From Promethearchaeota archaeon (GTDB taxonomy: Archaea > Asgardarchaeota > Lokiarchaeia > Sigyniarchaeales > SOKP01): a stretch of 13,511 nt of DNA. The notes below the pieces were generated by a model, which did no database searches, was not told where the DNA came from, and saw only the letters and a program-made list of their open reading frames with translations. The position numbers were made by a program, and so were the translations under genes. The stretch spans positions 1 through 13,511 of the forward strand of contig JAHLWE010000096.1 of assembly GCA_019058135.1 (NCBI GenBank), written 5' to 3'. Below, in pieces: positions 1 to 6,712 of this stretch (positions are counted from its first letter, which is position 1; each line of letters begins with the position of its first letter).

Positions 1-341
1 GTATCGGGTAATGGAAGTCCAACACTTTCAATCTTCTTCTTGCCAAATACAGGATTTATTGTAGCCAAAACTGCGGTTTTGGTCATACCGCAAACCTCTA
101 CGAACTTATTTGCCGAATGAAAATCTTTTTCAAAATCTCTAACTGCTTCAACTGGAAAGGGTGCAGCTCCAGAAATATATAAAGTAATGTTATCCAATAT
201 AGAATCTGGGATTTCCTTGGATTTTGGATTACGTTGAACCATTAAAAACAAAGTAGGTACATTTCCAAAAACAGTAATTTTTTTATCGATCATTTCATGT
301 ATAATATGATCTGTGTCGCGTGGATTTGCTATAATAATAGA
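1..341 (-). pseudogene. Long-chain acyl-CoA synthetase (AMP-binding), internal fragment
   Basis: This is part of a FadD-type acyl-CoA synthetase, which activates fatty acids to acyl-CoA through an acyl-adenylate. Reading leftward from 341, the frame gives IIIANPRDTDHII, then TVFGNVPTLF, LYISGAAPFPVEAV and ESVGLPLPDT, which match the middle of the AMP-binding domain in the family's order. The gene leaves the window at position 1. On its 5' side the frame hits a stop (TAA, 344-342) directly before the conserved block, so roughly the first 300 residues of a normal 550-residue enzyme are absent; a BKACE gene on the other strand occupies that place. The first ATG is at 293-291, but homology starts before it. 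The adenylation motif usually written YGxTE reads CGMTK here, changing the aromatic residue and the glutamate. Truncation plus this change argue for a non-functional remnant or a misassembled contig. The family assignment is firm; the status is inferred. Confidence 0.8.
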
Positions 342-1190
342 TTAGTTATAACTTGCGCTTTGACCGGTTCACTCACTTCGCGAGCACAAAATCCAGCGCT
401 TCCACATACTCCGGAAGAATTAGCAAATGACGCTTATGCTTGTTATGAAGCTGGGGCGACAATGGTCCATATACATGCTAGAATGCCTGACGGCACACCA
501 ACTGCTTCTCCTGAAGTGTTTCAGGACATTGTTAAAAGAGTAAAAGAAAAATGTGATGTACTTCTATGTTTATCTACCGGGGGGGCTCCTGGCATGACTC
601 TTGAGCAAAGATTGGGACATATCCCTATATGCAAACCTGAGATGGGGTCCCTAAATTCTGGATCAATGAATTTTGCTCTTGCAAGAGGAACAACAATTTT
701 AAAGGAAATTATATTTCCAAATAAATTTGAAACTTTAGGACATTTTGGAGATACATTTAAAGAAGCAGGAACCGCCCCTGAACTTGAAGTATATGATGTT
801 GGACAAATAAATAATATCCTCTTTGTAAGAGAACAAGGGCATTTCCATGATCCTTTAAATTATAATATTGTACTCGGCGTTTTAGGAGGAGCGGCTCCGA
901 CAATGGAAAATCTCATGTATATGAAGAATCTTATTGAAAAGATTCCAAGGGCTACATGGTGTATCACTGGGATTGGCAGACATCAATGGCGGTTAATTAC
1001 TCAAGCTATCCTTTTAGGAGGTAATGTAAGATGCGGTCTCGAAGGCAATATCTATATTTCGAGAGGAGTCCTCGCAGAAAGTAATAAGCAAATGGTAGAA
1101 AAATGCGTTCGCCTAGCAAAAGAATTGGATCGGGAAATCGCAGATTTGGATGAAGCCAAAGAAATTATGCAACTTCCAAGGAAATATTAA
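297..1190 (+). CDS. BKACE family beta-keto acid cleavage enzyme (DUF849), N-terminus altered
   Basis: Zn-dependent enzymes of this family condense a beta-keto acid with acetyl-CoA and cleave it to acetoacetate and a new CoA ester; the prototype is 3-keto-5-aminohexanoate cleavage enzyme of lysine fermentation. The 297-residue product has the family's landmarks: ITCALTGS (18-25), RAQNPALPHTPEE (29-41), the Zn-binding pair H58 and H60 in VHIHAR, STGGAPGMTLEQR (93-105), KPEMGS (113-118), PELEVYD (161-167) and VRCGLEGN (244-251), with R245 and the third Zn ligand E249. Family members usually read GLEDN, so G250 in place of Asp is unusual. Conserved sequence starts only at R15 (339-341). Residues 1-14 are the antisense of the neighbouring acyl-CoA synthetase fragment, so the native start codon was probably lost at the junction and ATG 297 is only a fortuitous start. 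T-rich sequence follows the gene. The substrate cannot be told from sequence. Confidence 0.88.
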   Translation: MYNMICVAWICYNNRLVITCALTGSLTSRAQNPALPHTPEELANDAYACYEAGATMVHIHARMPDGTPTASPEVFQDIVKRVKEKCDVLLCLSTGGAPGMTLEQRLGHIPICKPEMGSLNSGSMNFALARGTTILKEIIFPNKFETLGHFGDTFKEAGTAPELEVYDVGQINNILFVREQGHFHDPLNYNIVLGVLGGAAPTMENLMYMKNLIEKIPRATWCITGIGRHQWRLITQAILLGGNVRCGLEGNIYISRGVLAESNKQMVEKCVRLAKELDREIADLDEAKEIMQLPRKY

Positions 1191-1193
1191 TAA

Positions 1194-1231
1194 TTTTATT
1201 TTTTCTTTAAATATTCACGCAAGTTTTTTTT
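1194..1231 (+). terminator. T-rich archaeal terminator after the BKACE gene
   Basis: Two T-rich runs (1194-1208, and eight T at 1224-1231) lie directly downstream of the TAA at 1188-1190, with no hairpin needed, as is typical of archaeal intrinsic termination. The rest of the 149-base gap up to the tRNA shows no further gene. Confidence 0.55.
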
Positions 1232-1312
1232 AAGTATATTTCTCTTAAATTTAATAAGATAAATACAGTGATTCTTCTATTCATTCCAAAAAAATTTTTT
1301 AAGTAGAATACA

Positions 1313-1322
1313 TTCTTAAATG
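1313..1322 (+). promoter_or_regulatory. Probable TATA box of the tRNA-His gene
   Basis: TTCTTAAATG is centred about 22-25 bases before the mature tRNA 5' end, the spacing expected for an archaeal TATA element. It is a weak match in a very AT-rich background. Confidence 0.35.
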
Positions 1323-1339
1323 TAGTAGTTATTAGTTAT

Positions 1340-1441
1340 GGCCCTCTTGGTACAGCGGTTAGTATTGGGGACTGTGAAGTAATTTCTACTTCAGAATTAC
1401 GGAGTCATCCCTAGAGGCGGGTTCGATTCCCGCAGAGGGCC
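1340..1441 (+). tRNA. tRNA-His (anticodon GTG), with intron at 37/38
   Basis: The cloverleaf is complete. The acceptor stem GCCCTCT/AGAGGGC (1341-1347 with 1434-1440) is extended by the histidine-specific extra base G-1 (1340), paired with discriminator C73 (1441). The D arm is GTAC/GTAT, the anticodon stem GGGGA/TCCCT, the anticodon GTG (1374-1376) and the T arm GCGGG-TTCGATT-CCCGC (1416-1432). CCA is not encoded. Removing the intron (1378-1406) leaves 73 nt. G-1:C73 together with the GTG anticodon makes the histidine identity unambiguous. Confidence 0.96.
1378..1406 (+). other. Archaeal tRNA intron (29 nt) at position 37/38
   Basis: The insertion follows A37 (1377) and precedes A38 (1407), the commonest archaeal tRNA intron site. 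It folds as a bulge-helix-bulge for the splicing endonuclease: the anticodon stem, a 3-nt bulge TC^A on the 3' side, a 4-bp central helix CTGT/GGAG, a 3-nt bulge GA^A on the 5' side, then the inner stem GTAATT/AATTAC closed by a 10-nt loop. Both cuts fall after the second bulge nucleotide, as expected. The central helix is weak: two Watson-Crick pairs, one G-G mismatch and one T-G wobble. Confidence 0.9.
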
Positions 1442-1454
1442 CTCATATTACTTC

Positions 1455-1468
1455 TTAAATATAAATAT
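1455..1468 (+). promoter_or_regulatory. Probable TATA box of the GH2 / Fe-S protein operon
   Basis: TTAAATATAAATAT lies about 28-41 bases before the ATG at 1496. That spacing predicts a transcript with a leader of about ten bases or fewer. No Shine-Dalgarno sequence is visible before this start, in agreement with short-leader translation. Confidence 0.5.
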
Positions 1469-1495
1469 AGAAAAATTCATGATGATAAATAAATT

Positions 1496-3307
1496 ATGAA
1501 AATCTCTTTAAATGGGAATTGGTTTTGTGAAGTTGATAAAAAAGATCTTGGTAAGAAAGAAAATTGGTTTAATTATAACTCTTTTGAATCTAAAAAAAAT
1601 CTAACTGAAATAAAAATCCCTATTAGTTTTAACACTTTGAAAGAGTACGAGAATTTTGAGGGTATTTTTTGGCATTATATTTTATTTGATTTTGATCAAC
1701 AGAATAAAGATACGGATGTTTTTATTGAATTCGAGGGAAGTAATTACTTTACTGAAGTGTGGCTTAATAATAAATTTCTTGGTGATAATGAAGGAGGTTT
1801 TCTTCCCTTTAGATTTAAAATTAAAAACTCAACTCTATTAAAAGCTAAATCTAATTTTTTAGCTGTTAGAGTAGATAATATTAGAAGGAAAGATGGAATT
1901 CCCGGTCTATTTTTTGATTGGTTTAATTGGGGTGGTATTTACCGGGATGTCAATTTAATTATTTTAAAGAAAAATCGATTAAAGAAAGTAAGAATTAAGA
2001 CACTACTACCTTCACGAAAAAAGTCTCTAATTCGGATTTCCTATAGAATTAAAGGTTCTTTAAATTTCAAATGGTCAATAATTGAACCAGATAAAAAAGA
2101 TGATAATATGCCAATAGTTTCTGGAACAAAACCAAATCAAGATAATATAGCAATCACGATAAATAATCCTAAGTTGTGGTCTCCAGATTCACCAAAATTA
2201 TATAAATTGATAATTAAACCAATAGATAGTGGGAATGAAAGAGAAATTCTTTTTCAAACTAAATTTGGAATTCGACAAATTGAAACTAAGGGAATATATC
2301 TCTATTTGAATAAGCAACGAATTAAAATTAAGGGTGCTTCATTACATGAAGAGTATATGCCATACGGGAGAACTATTCCGTATGAAAAGCGTGAAGAAGA
2401 TATTAAGAATATGAAATCTTTCGGATTCAATGCTTTAAGAACAGCACATTATTCTCATGATGAAAAATTAATGGATGCCGCTGATAAGTTAGGGATATTA
2501 ATTTTAGAGGAAATTCCTCTTTGGGGTTTTTGTGATTTTGGAAATCCAAAAACATTTAAGCTAGCTGCGAAAATGTTAAATAGATTAATTGAGAGGGATT
2601 ATAATCATCCAAGTGTTATCTGGTGGAGTGTCGGAAACGAAATTCCAATACAACACCCAAATTGCTCACGATTCATGAGGTGTTTAATAAAATGGGTAAG
2701 AATACATGATGATACAAGACTCGTAACTTATGTTTCATATAAGTTTTTCATTGATTTAACTCAAAGGAAGGCTGATATTGCTGCAGTAAATGTTTATCTT
2801 GGATGGTATTATGCAAGAGTTAATCAACTTAATTTTATGGCAGACGCTATGAGAGCAATAGCCCCCAAGAAGCCATGGATTTTTACTGAGTTCGGCGCTG
2901 GTGCGAAAATCGGGTTTAAGGCTGGGTGGAAAAATCAAGTAAAATTTAGCGAAGAAAGACAGGTTAGAGTGCTCGACTATACCATTCGCACACTTAATTC
3001 AAAAGATTATATTGCGGGTTGGTTTATCTGGATTTATCGAGATTTTCGTTCTTTGATGAGAACAAATCAATTTCAGCAAGGCTACAACCGGAAAGGTATA
3101 GTTAGTGAAAAAAATGAACGAAAATTGATAATAAAATTGTTTCCTGAGATAGTGAATGAACAAAGAAAAGTTAAAAATCTAAGTTTATTAGGAAGCTTAT
3201 TAACTGCGTATTTTTTTCCGCTTTTAATTATTGGAAATTTTATTTTTGATTTTTTTATTTTACATAGTATGAATTTACAATATAAACGTGGTGTAAAAAA
3301 AGCTTGA
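1496..3307 (+). CDS. Glycoside hydrolase family 2, beta-glucuronidase-like, with C-terminal membrane anchor
   Basis: This is a retaining GH2 glycosidase. Domains run in the usual order: jelly-roll sugar-binding domain (about 1-155, starting ISLNGNWF), immunoglobulin-like domain (about 165-262) and TIM barrel (about 268-545). The acid/base is E382 in SVGNE and the nucleophile is E465 in FTEFGAG; RTAHYS and NHPSVIWWS are also typical of GH2. The NxK motif that separates beta-glucuronidases from galactosidases by binding the uronate carboxylate is present as N531-R532-K533 in YNRKGIV, at the expected distance after the nucleophile, so glucuronide or another uronic acid is the predicted substrate. 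The N-terminus has no signal peptide. Residues 562-591 form a long hydrophobic stretch followed by a basic tail, which ordinary glucuronidases lack; this may anchor the enzyme to the membrane. The gene overlaps the next by 4 nt. GH2 is certain; glucuronide specificity is inferred. Confidence 0.9.
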   Translation: MKISLNGNWFCEVDKKDLGKKENWFNYNSFESKKNLTEIKIPISFNTLKEYENFEGIFWHYILFDFDQQNKDTDVFIEFEGSNYFTEVWLNNKFLGDNEGGFLPFRFKIKNSTLLKAKSNFLAVRVDNIRRKDGIPGLFFDWFNWGGIYRDVNLIILKKNRLKKVRIKTLLPSRKKSLIRISYRIKGSLNFKWSIIEPDKKDDNMPIVSGTKPNQDNIAITINNPKLWSPDSPKLYKLIIKPIDSGNEREILFQTKFGIRQIETKGIYLYLNKQRIKIKGASLHEEYMPYGRTIPYEKREEDIKNMKSFGFNALRTAHYSHDEKLMDAADKLGILILEEIPLWGFCDFGNPKTFKLAAKMLNRLIERDYNHPSVIWWSVGNEIPIQHPNCSRFMRCLIKWVRIHDDTRLVTYVSYKFFIDLTQRKADIAAVNVYLGWYYARVNQLNFMADAMRAIAPKKPWIFTEFGAGAKIGFKAGWKNQVKFSEERQVRVLDYTIRTLNSKDYIAGWFIWIYRDFRSLMRTNQFQQGYNRKGIVSEKNERKLIIKLFPEIVNEQRKVKNLSLLGSLLTAYFFPLLIIGNFIFDFFILHSMNLQYKRGVKKA

Positions 3308-4365
3308 ATGAAGAAGTTTATGAGAAGTTACAAGAATTTTTAAATCAATTCCCATTAGGTTTTCCCAAAACACCATCTGGAATAGAAATTAAGATATTAA
3401 AGAAACTTTTTACAGATAATGAAGCAGAATTGGTTCCATTGTTAACACACATTCCAGAAACAGTTGCTCGAATAACGCGACGACATAATCTGGAAGAAAA
3501 AGATTTGGAAGAAAAATTTGAGCATATGGCGAAAAAAGGACTTATCTTTCGAGTTCACAGGGATGGAAGAACGCTTTATAATGCTGCACCTTTCATGATC
3601 GGTTTATATGAATACTCAGTTAAAAAAATCGATAAGGAACTTGCCAAAATGTATAAAGAATATTATGATACTGCATATTTAAATGAAATTGGTGTTAGCA
3701 ATGTTCCAGGTTTTAAAGTTATTCCCGTAGATGAAACAATCCCTATAAACACTACTCTCTATCCATATCATAAACTTAAGGAGAGCATTAAAAAAGTTAG
3801 AATAATTTCTGTCACGGATTGTATTTGCCGTAAGGAAGCGAGGTTAAATGGAGAAGGCTGTGATTATCCTATAGAGACATGCCTTAGCTTCGGAGTAGCA
3901 GCAGAGTATTATATCGAAAATGGTCTAGGTCGAGAAATAACTGCAGAGGAGGCAATAAAAATCATAGAAGAAGCTGATGAGGCTGGTTTAGTTCATGCTA
4001 GTGCTAATTCCAAACATTTATCCAATCTATGTAATTGTTGTCCATGCTGTTGCGCATCTATGCAAGGGATAACAAAAATGGGGCACGATAAACATAGATA
4101 TATGAATGCAATGTTTGAATCTATTATTGATCCAGAAAAATGTATTGGTTGTGGATCCTGTGTGGAAAGATGTCCAGTTGGAGCAATCGATCTAGAAGAT
4201 ATTGCTATTGTAAATAGAGAAAAATGCCTTGGTTGCGGACTATGTTATAGAGTTTGTCCTGAAGAAGCGATAACTTTACAATTAAGAGAAGACGGAGAAG
4301 AGCCCTTTAACAAGGTGATTGAAATGGGAATGGCCATCCTCGAAGGAAAAAAGAAATCAAAATAA
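3304..4365 (+). CDS. Iron-sulfur protein: helical/winged-helix-like N-terminus, Cys-rich middle, two [4Fe-4S] ferredoxin motifs
   Basis: The C-terminal part is a classical 2[4Fe-4S] ferredoxin module: C280, C283, C286, C290-P and C308, C311, C314, C318-P. Before it is a second Cys-rich section with C173, C175, C186, C193 and the run C243, C245, C246, C248, C249, C250, which could hold one or more further clusters. Residues 25-100 are alpha-helical with PETVARITRR and a basic VHRDGRTLYN strand, resembling a winged-helix fold. No transmembrane segment is seen, so a cytosolic electron carrier is likely; its partners are unknown. The frame has no ATG near its beginning. The start is TTG at 3304, because the frame is closed upstream at 3283-3285 and the ATG at 3308 is out of frame. 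The start overlaps the stop of the glucuronidase-like gene, implying co-transcription and coupled translation. I do not recognise a named subfamily. Confidence 0.85.
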   Translation: MNEEVYEKLQEFLNQFPLGFPKTPSGIEIKILKKLFTDNEAELVPLLTHIPETVARITRRHNLEEKDLEEKFEHMAKKGLIFRVHRDGRTLYNAAPFMIGLYEYSVKKIDKELAKMYKEYYDTAYLNEIGVSNVPGFKVIPVDETIPINTTLYPYHKLKESIKKVRIISVTDCICRKEARLNGEGCDYPIETCLSFGVAAEYYIENGLGREITAEEAIKIIEEADEAGLVHASANSKHLSNLCNCCPCCCASMQGITKMGHDKHRYMNAMFESIIDPEKCIGCGSCVERCPVGAIDLEDIAIVNREKCLGCGLCYRVCPEEAITLQLREDGEEPFNKVIEMGMAILEGKKKSK

Positions 4366-4367
4366 AA

Positions 4368-5315
4368 TTATTTAATTTCTCCACTCTCTTTTAGAGCATC
4401 ATATAATGCTTTTACAGATCCATAAGTATCATATTTTGGAGTCCAGCCCAAAACTTGTTTTGCCTTGCTTGAATCAACAATTATTGGATATCTTGTAGCA
4501 CGAATCCAACCAGGTGTTAAAGATCTTAGAATACAAAGTTTATATAAAGCGTTTATTAATAATAATCCAAAATGATATGGTAATTTAACGCAATTAATTC
4601 CTAATTTTTCAGCAATCTCCCTTGAACTTATAGGATTATCGGCTCCAATATTAAATGCTCCAGAGACGTCTTTCTTTAAAACCAAATAGAATGCTTCTGC
4701 CACATCATCAATACAAGCTAATTTTACTAAAACCTCAGGTGAAAATGTATAGATCTTGTTGCCGAGAAAATAAGTTCAAAAAAAATTGTTAATATTGGGG
4801 CCTAAAAAAATACTGGGACGAATTCGTGTAATAATTACATCTGGGTATTTTTTTGAAAGCTCATCCAGATATTTTTCTACATAATATTTTGTTTCATTAT
4901 AATAAAAATGTTTTTTCATTAATCTAATTGGGTGTTCTTCAGTAATAGGAATCGGATTTTCTGGGAAAGCACCATAGGCAGCAACTGAGCTTGCATGAAT
5001 AATCTTTTTTATGCCAGCTTTTATTGCGCAATTAAAAACATTTTTACTTCCATCTAAATTTATAGAATACATCTCTCTCCTATTAGATATTCGGCTTACA
5101 ATAAATGCTAAATGTATGATTGCGTCATATCCTCTTAAATCTTCAAAAATTCTCTTATCCCGAATGTCTTTTTTAATGAATTTAATCTTTTGTGAAGTAT
5201 ATTTTGGTTCTATTATGTCTAATCCTAAAATCTCAGTAATCTCCTTATCAGATTCAATTATTGGAACTAATTCTGATGCAAGAAAGGATGATATTCCTGT
5301 AATTACTACTTTCAT
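4368..5315 (-). pseudogene. NAD-dependent epimerase/dehydratase (extended SDR) interrupted by an in-frame TGA
   Basis: The first part (5315-4776) encodes a Rossmann start MKVVITGISSFLASELV, a loosened form of the family's GxxGxxG. It also has D34 at the end of the second strand, the serine in HASSVAAYG and the catalytic YNETK (YxxxK), then RPSIFLGPNINNFF and a TGA at 4778-4776. The same frame continues without any indel as TYFLGNKIYTF, LVKLACIDDVAEAF, GAFNIGADNPISSREIAEKLG and a normal C-terminus, stopping at 4368. Read through, the protein would be about 315 residues, normal for nucleotide-sugar 4-epimerases. One base change (for example CGA to TGA, right after a run of eight T) explains the break. 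The downstream part alone could start at GTG 4703 but would have no cofactor site. Recent inactivation or a sequencing error is likeliest. The sugar substrate is unknown. Confidence 0.85.
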
Positions 5316-5354
5316 TATAAGTATTTTTGCTTTCTTTAATTCACTTCACAATTT

Positions 5355-5370
5355 AGTTAAAAATTTAACT
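5355..5370. repeat. Perfect inverted repeat AGTTAAA-AA-TTTAACT
   Basis: Seven-base arms around a 2-base spacer, followed on the plus strand by nine T. It sits between the probable TATA box and the start codon of the epimerase gene, so it could be an operator for that gene. No plus-strand gene reads toward it from the left, which makes a plus-strand terminator role unlikely. Confidence 0.4.
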
Positions 5371-5376
5371 TTTTTT

Positions 5377-5389
5377 TTATATAAAAGCT
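5377..5389 (-). promoter_or_regulatory. Probable BRE/TATA box of the epimerase gene
   Basis: On the minus strand this reads GCTTTTATATAAA, a good archaeal TATA element, 62-74 bases before the ATG at 5315-5313; a leader of roughly 40-45 nt is implied. The remaining gap up to 5546 is very AT-rich and holds no recognisable gene. Confidence 0.45.
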
Positions 5390-5490
5390 AATAATATTTC
5401 GAAAATCTTGTTATTTTTATTAATTTTTTCTAAAAATGATCAAAACTATAAAAAAATTTAAAATGCATTTATTTAAATATATGATATATC

Positions 5491-5503
5491 TTATTAATAT
5501 ATA
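5491..5503 (+). promoter_or_regulatory. Candidate TATA box of the 7TM-longin gene
   Basis: TTATTAATATATA lies 44-56 bases before the ATG at 5547; a second candidate, TTATTTAAATATAT, begins at 5468. Base composition here is so AT-rich that the choice between them is uncertain. Confidence 0.25.
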
Positions 5504-5546
5504 GAAATCTATCATAATATTGTAAAGTAGTCCAATTACGTAAAGA

Positions 5547-6680
5547 ATGATGATCATTTATTTAATCGGAGTAATTTTAAGTATAGTTATCTCAGGTATA
5601 ACAATTTATTCTCACATAAAGAGATTTCATAATTTAAAAATTAAACTCCTCTTTATATCAACTATTTTTCTTATTAATTATGGAATTATCTATCCTTTAC
5701 TTAAATATATTAGTTTAATAGCAATTTTTAAAGTAGATTTTACTCTGTTGTTATGGAGAATTAGTTCAAATTTACTTATATGTTCTGGAATTTTGATAAT
5801 TATTGGAATTGAAACTTTAGATCTTAAAAGATTTCATCTTTTTCTTAATTTAATAATTTTTTCCCTAAGTGGCTACATTATTTCACTTACTCTTATGAAT
5901 GAAACTTTCATTATTTCTACAGTAATAATTGATTCACTTTCATATTATGTAGTAGAAATAAGTTTTAATTACCTTATTAGCGGACTTATTCTCTTAATTT
6001 TTATTCTTCTAAAACTTAATTATAATTTTTTATCTGTATTAAAATTTAAAACGAAAAAGAGAAGATTAAGGGTGTATTATATAATTCCTAATACAATGAT
6101 TATTTTAATGATAACATTTTATCTAATTCTACAATATTTAAATCCGTATTTATTTTCAAGTTTTTCTCTTTTGTTTAATTGGATTGGAGTTCTTTTTAGC
6201 TACTATGTTTTTTTAAAATATTATACTAAGTATTTATCATTCTTCAATATTGCTTATGAATTTGTTGTTTTTCATAAATCGGGGATAATGTTATTTAGTT
6301 ATGATTTTGAAAAAAACGAGAGAAAAGAAACATCAACTATAAAGGGGGCTGTCCTTATCGGAATAAATCATATTCTCTCAGAATTCAGCACTGCAAAAGA
6401 CCAGATTACTTCGATTAAATTAAAAGATCGAGAGATAATCTTAGAATATAATAGAGAGTATGGATTTGCTATTCTCCTCATAGTAAATAAGAGTACCAAT
6501 GTTTTCAAAAAAGCTACACAGTCGTTCATGAAACAATTTATTGGGAAATATAAAAATGAATTAAAATCTTATATGGATTTAAATACTGCAATTGATACAT
6601 CTGCTTTTGATGATGCAAATAATATATTGCTTAAAACGTTTGAATGTGTTCCTTCTTTAAGTAATAATAGTAATAAATAA
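5547..6680 (+). CDS. Seven-helix membrane protein with C-terminal longin-like domain
   Basis: No named family is recognised. The first 230 residues are almost entirely hydrophobic, with about seven helices (roughly 2-22, 34-60, 67-90, 97-118, 122-158, 175-197, 203-227) and a basic loop KFKTKKRRLR (about 166-175) that probably faces the cytosol. The layout resembles the 7TM sensor region of some prokaryotic receptors. Residues 235-345 are soluble, with alternating strands and helices: AYEFVVFHKSGIMLFSYDF, a helix around IKGAVLIGINHILSEF, strands ITSIKLKDREIILEY and YGFAILLIVN, then a long helix. This pattern and its 'FHKSG' hairpin look like a longin/roadblock-type fold, which in archaea and eukaryotes binds small GTPases. 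The last 35 residues look disordered. I infer a membrane receptor or anchor that recruits a GTPase. The longin call is by pattern only. No Shine-Dalgarno is visible. Confidence 0.8.
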   Translation: MMIIYLIGVILSIVISGITIYSHIKRFHNLKIKLLFISTIFLINYGIIYPLLKYISLIAIFKVDFTLLLWRISSNLLICSGILIIIGIETLDLKRFHLFLNLIIFSLSGYIISLTLMNETFIISTVIIDSLSYYVVEISFNYLISGLILLIFILLKLNYNFLSVLKFKTKKRRLRVYYIIPNTMIILMITFYLILQYLNPYLFSSFSLLFNWIGVLFSYYVFLKYYTKYLSFFNIAYEFVVFHKSGIMLFSYDFEKNERKETSTIKGAVLIGINHILSEFSTAKDQITSIKLKDREIILEYNREYGFAILLIVNKSTNVFKKATQSFMKQFIGKYKNELKSYMDLNTAIDTSAFDDANNILLKTFECVPSLSNNSNK

Positions 6681-6712
6681 AATTTAATTTTATTGTTGAA
6701 GGTTCTCCAATT

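Noticed and set aside
297..338. Residues 1-14 of the BKACE frame as a genuine N-terminal extension or signal peptide
   Set aside because: They are the antisense of a conserved acyl-CoA synthetase segment and have no resemblance to known BKACE N-termini, so they are a by-product of the junction.
4776..4778. Selenocysteine at the TGA in the epimerase gene
   Set aside because: Epimerases of this type have no known selenoprotein form, the site is not a redox or catalytic position, and other genes here use TGA as an ordinary stop. Kept only as a check.
5355..5379. Rho-independent-type terminator on the plus strand
   Set aside because: The palindrome plus T-run looks like one, but no plus-strand gene precedes it; the gene to its left is on the minus strand and starts there.
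5011..5391. 126-codon plus-strand open frame over the epimerase start
   Set aside because: It is antisense to conserved SDR sequence and shows only low-complexity hydrophobic residues.
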